Assembly: GCA_023436115.1 (NCBI GenBank) | Contig: JAEZKQ010000031.1 | Location: 62,001 to 126,000 of the forward strand | Reading direction: 5' to 3' | Length of the DNA stretch: 64,000 nucleotides | Source: Bacillota bacterium | GTDB taxonomy: Bacteria > Bacillota > Clostridia > Christensenellales > SZUA-584 | Shown here: positions 63,367-64,000 of the stretch, piece by piece | How the letters are laid out: every line of letters begins with the position of its first letter | How positions within the stretch are numbered: the first letter of the stretch is position 1 | Made by a program: the position numbers and the translations under genes | Notes under the pieces: generated by a model | What the model saw: the letters and a program-made list of their open reading frames with translations, nothing else | What the model was told of the DNA's origin: nothing | Databases searched by the model: none

Positions 63367-63441
63367 ATGAATAAGATTATTGCCGCGGGCACAATATTGC
63401 TGTTTGTAGGACTCTATTTCATTGTTGGGACAAGTGTATAA
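63367..63441 (+). CDS. 24-residue single-span membrane peptide
   Basis: ATG 63367 follows GAAAGGAT by six bases and opens a 24-codon frame: MNKIIAAGTILLFVGLYFIV then GTSV and TAA. One basic residue then a hydrophobic span is typical of small membrane proteins. A rho-independent terminator follows at 63503. The good ribosome site and terminator support a real gene; function unknown. Confidence 0.6.
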   Translation: MNKIIAAGTILLFVGLYFIVGTSV

Positions 63442-63502
63442 ACTGCAGTAGAAGATCAAATATTATTTGAAAGGTTAATAAACTTCATGCAAAACCATTA
63501 AG

Positions 63503-63537
63503 GAGCCAATAGGTAAGACCTATGCGGCTCTTTTTAT
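63503..63537 (+). terminator. Terminator after small membrane peptide
   Basis: GAGCC (63503-63507) pairs with GGCTC (63526-63530), and ATAGGT with ACCTAT inside, followed by TTTTTATTT. Confidence 0.78.
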
Positions 63538-63563
63538 TTCCTGGGAATTATATTTATCATACT

Positions 63564-63591
63564 AAAAAAGCGGCCCGCTTAAGCCGCTTTT
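63564..63591 (-). terminator. Terminator after DUF378 gene
   Basis: AAAAGCGGC (63566-63574) and GCCGCTTTT (63583-63591) form a 9-bp stem; on the minus strand it is followed by TTTTTTAG. Confidence 0.75.
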
Positions 63592-63609
63592 AAATATAAA
63601 GCTCTTTTT

Positions 63610-63807
63610 TTATTTTTCTCTGTGTTTGACCCTGGGAACCAGCATAATACACCACAATCCGGCAAGGCCCACCAGCGCATAAATAATTCTGGAGATTATG
63701 GCAGTCTGCCCACCAAAAATTGCAGCGATGAGATCGAACTGGAAAAACCCGATTAGGCCCCAGTTTATGGCGCCGATTATGACCAGTATCATTGCAACGA
63801 TATTCAA
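63610..63807 (-). CDS. DUF378 family membrane protein
   Basis: A 65-residue protein with two spans: MNIVAMILVIIGAINWGLIG then FFQFDLIAAIFGG, and a second hydrophobic stretch before a basic end. This is the DUF378 pattern (G-x-x-N-W-G-L-x-G). I choose TTG 63807, nine bases after GGAG; a TTG at 63816 would touch the ribosome site. Function unknown. Confidence 0.85.
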   Translation of the reverse strand: MNIVAMILVIIGAINWGLIGFFQFDLIAAIFGGQTAIISRIIYALVGLAGLWCIMLVPRVKHREK

Positions 63808-63813
63808 GCAAAT

Positions 63814-64000
63814 CAACTCCTTTCGTGTTTATTATCCGCAAAACACGAAAGAGTTATCAAATTTTCGTTCTTTTTATTCTTTCCAATTAATTCTATCTCG
63901 AATGTGTCAAAATCAACGCTTTCCACAAAATCATCAGGATAAAAAACTGTCCTGGAAAAAGATTTGATCTCAGAATGATGCTTGGCACAAATGATAGGTT
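63814..64000 (-). CDS. C-terminal end of an unidentified gene (runs off window)
   Basis: On the minus strand a frame is open from the window edge for about 62 codons (IICAKHHSEIKSFSRTVFYP ... SCFADNKHERS) and stops at TGA 63814-63816, overlapping the ribosome site of the DUF378 gene. Composition looks coding but no family can be recognised from this tail. Confidence 0.45.

Overview
The window looks like chromosome of an anaerobic Gram-positive Bacillota, probably class Clostridia. The evidence is a VanG-type resistance cluster, clostridial selenium-metabolism genes, strong GGAGG-type ribosome binding sites, HD-GYP/GGDEF proteins and a type I R-M system of Firmicutes type. I cannot name the species.

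Layout. 1-0.9 kb: 3' end of a Y-family DNA polymerase gene and a coupled small gene. 1.2-8.0 kb: a complete vanR-vanS-vanW-vanG-vanXY-vanT operon (D-Ala:D-Ser type vancomycin resistance, no vanU or vanY). 8.2-9.2 kb: an SRAP (YedK/HMCES) gene and a broken sialate O-acetylesterase remnant. 9.3-18 kb, minus strand: a large lamin-tail/CotH surface lipoprotein and two consecutive PAS/GGDEF/HD-GYP c-di-GMP proteins. 18-21.7 kb: TetR, an ABC-2 exporter, a MerR-type regulator with two DNA-binding domains, and a YhhN protein. 21.9-26.6 kb: iron alcohol dehydrogenase, Lgt, small membrane protein, frameshifted polysaccharide deacetylase, and a GNAT-Rnk fusion. 26.9-33.3 kb: an eight-gene minus-strand selenium cluster (selD, lysR, dehydratase activase, yedF, cysteine desulfurase, DUF3343, 2-hydroxyacyl-CoA dehydratase family protein, DUF3343). 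33.4-41.1 kb: DUF3021/LytTR pair, a membrane alpha/beta hydrolase and a 1625-residue repeat surface protein. 41.3-42.5 kb: an IS3-family element with a damaged orfB.

42.6-61.3 kb is an integrated mobile element of about 18.7 kb, visibly AT-richer on its left side. It sits in the anticodon loop of a tRNA-Arg(CCT) gene: the tRNA 3' half lies at the left end, and the complementary 5' half at the right end. The left part carries a type I restriction system (hsdR-hsdS-prrC-like-hsdM) behind a degenerate XRE gene, then two minus-strand membrane/surface genes. The right part is the mobility module: small regulators, a sigma-like protein, a two-TM protein, an FtsK/TcpA-like ATPase, a circovirus-like (CRESS) Rep with HUH nuclease and SF3 helicase motifs, an excisionase-like protein and a tyrosine integrase. 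Between the ATPase and Rep genes is a stem-loop whose apex holds TAGTATTAC, the nonanucleotide of circovirus origins. I regard this Rep plus origin in a bacterial integrative element as the most interesting system here.

The element also holds an intact tRNA-Arg(CCT) of different acceptor sequence with its own terminator, which may replace the gene it splits. Beside it stand five degenerate tRNA-Arg(CCT) copies in tandem. 61.7-64 kb returns to ordinary chromosome: a UPF0210/DUF711 protein, a 24-residue membrane peptide, a DUF378 protein and an open frame running off the window.
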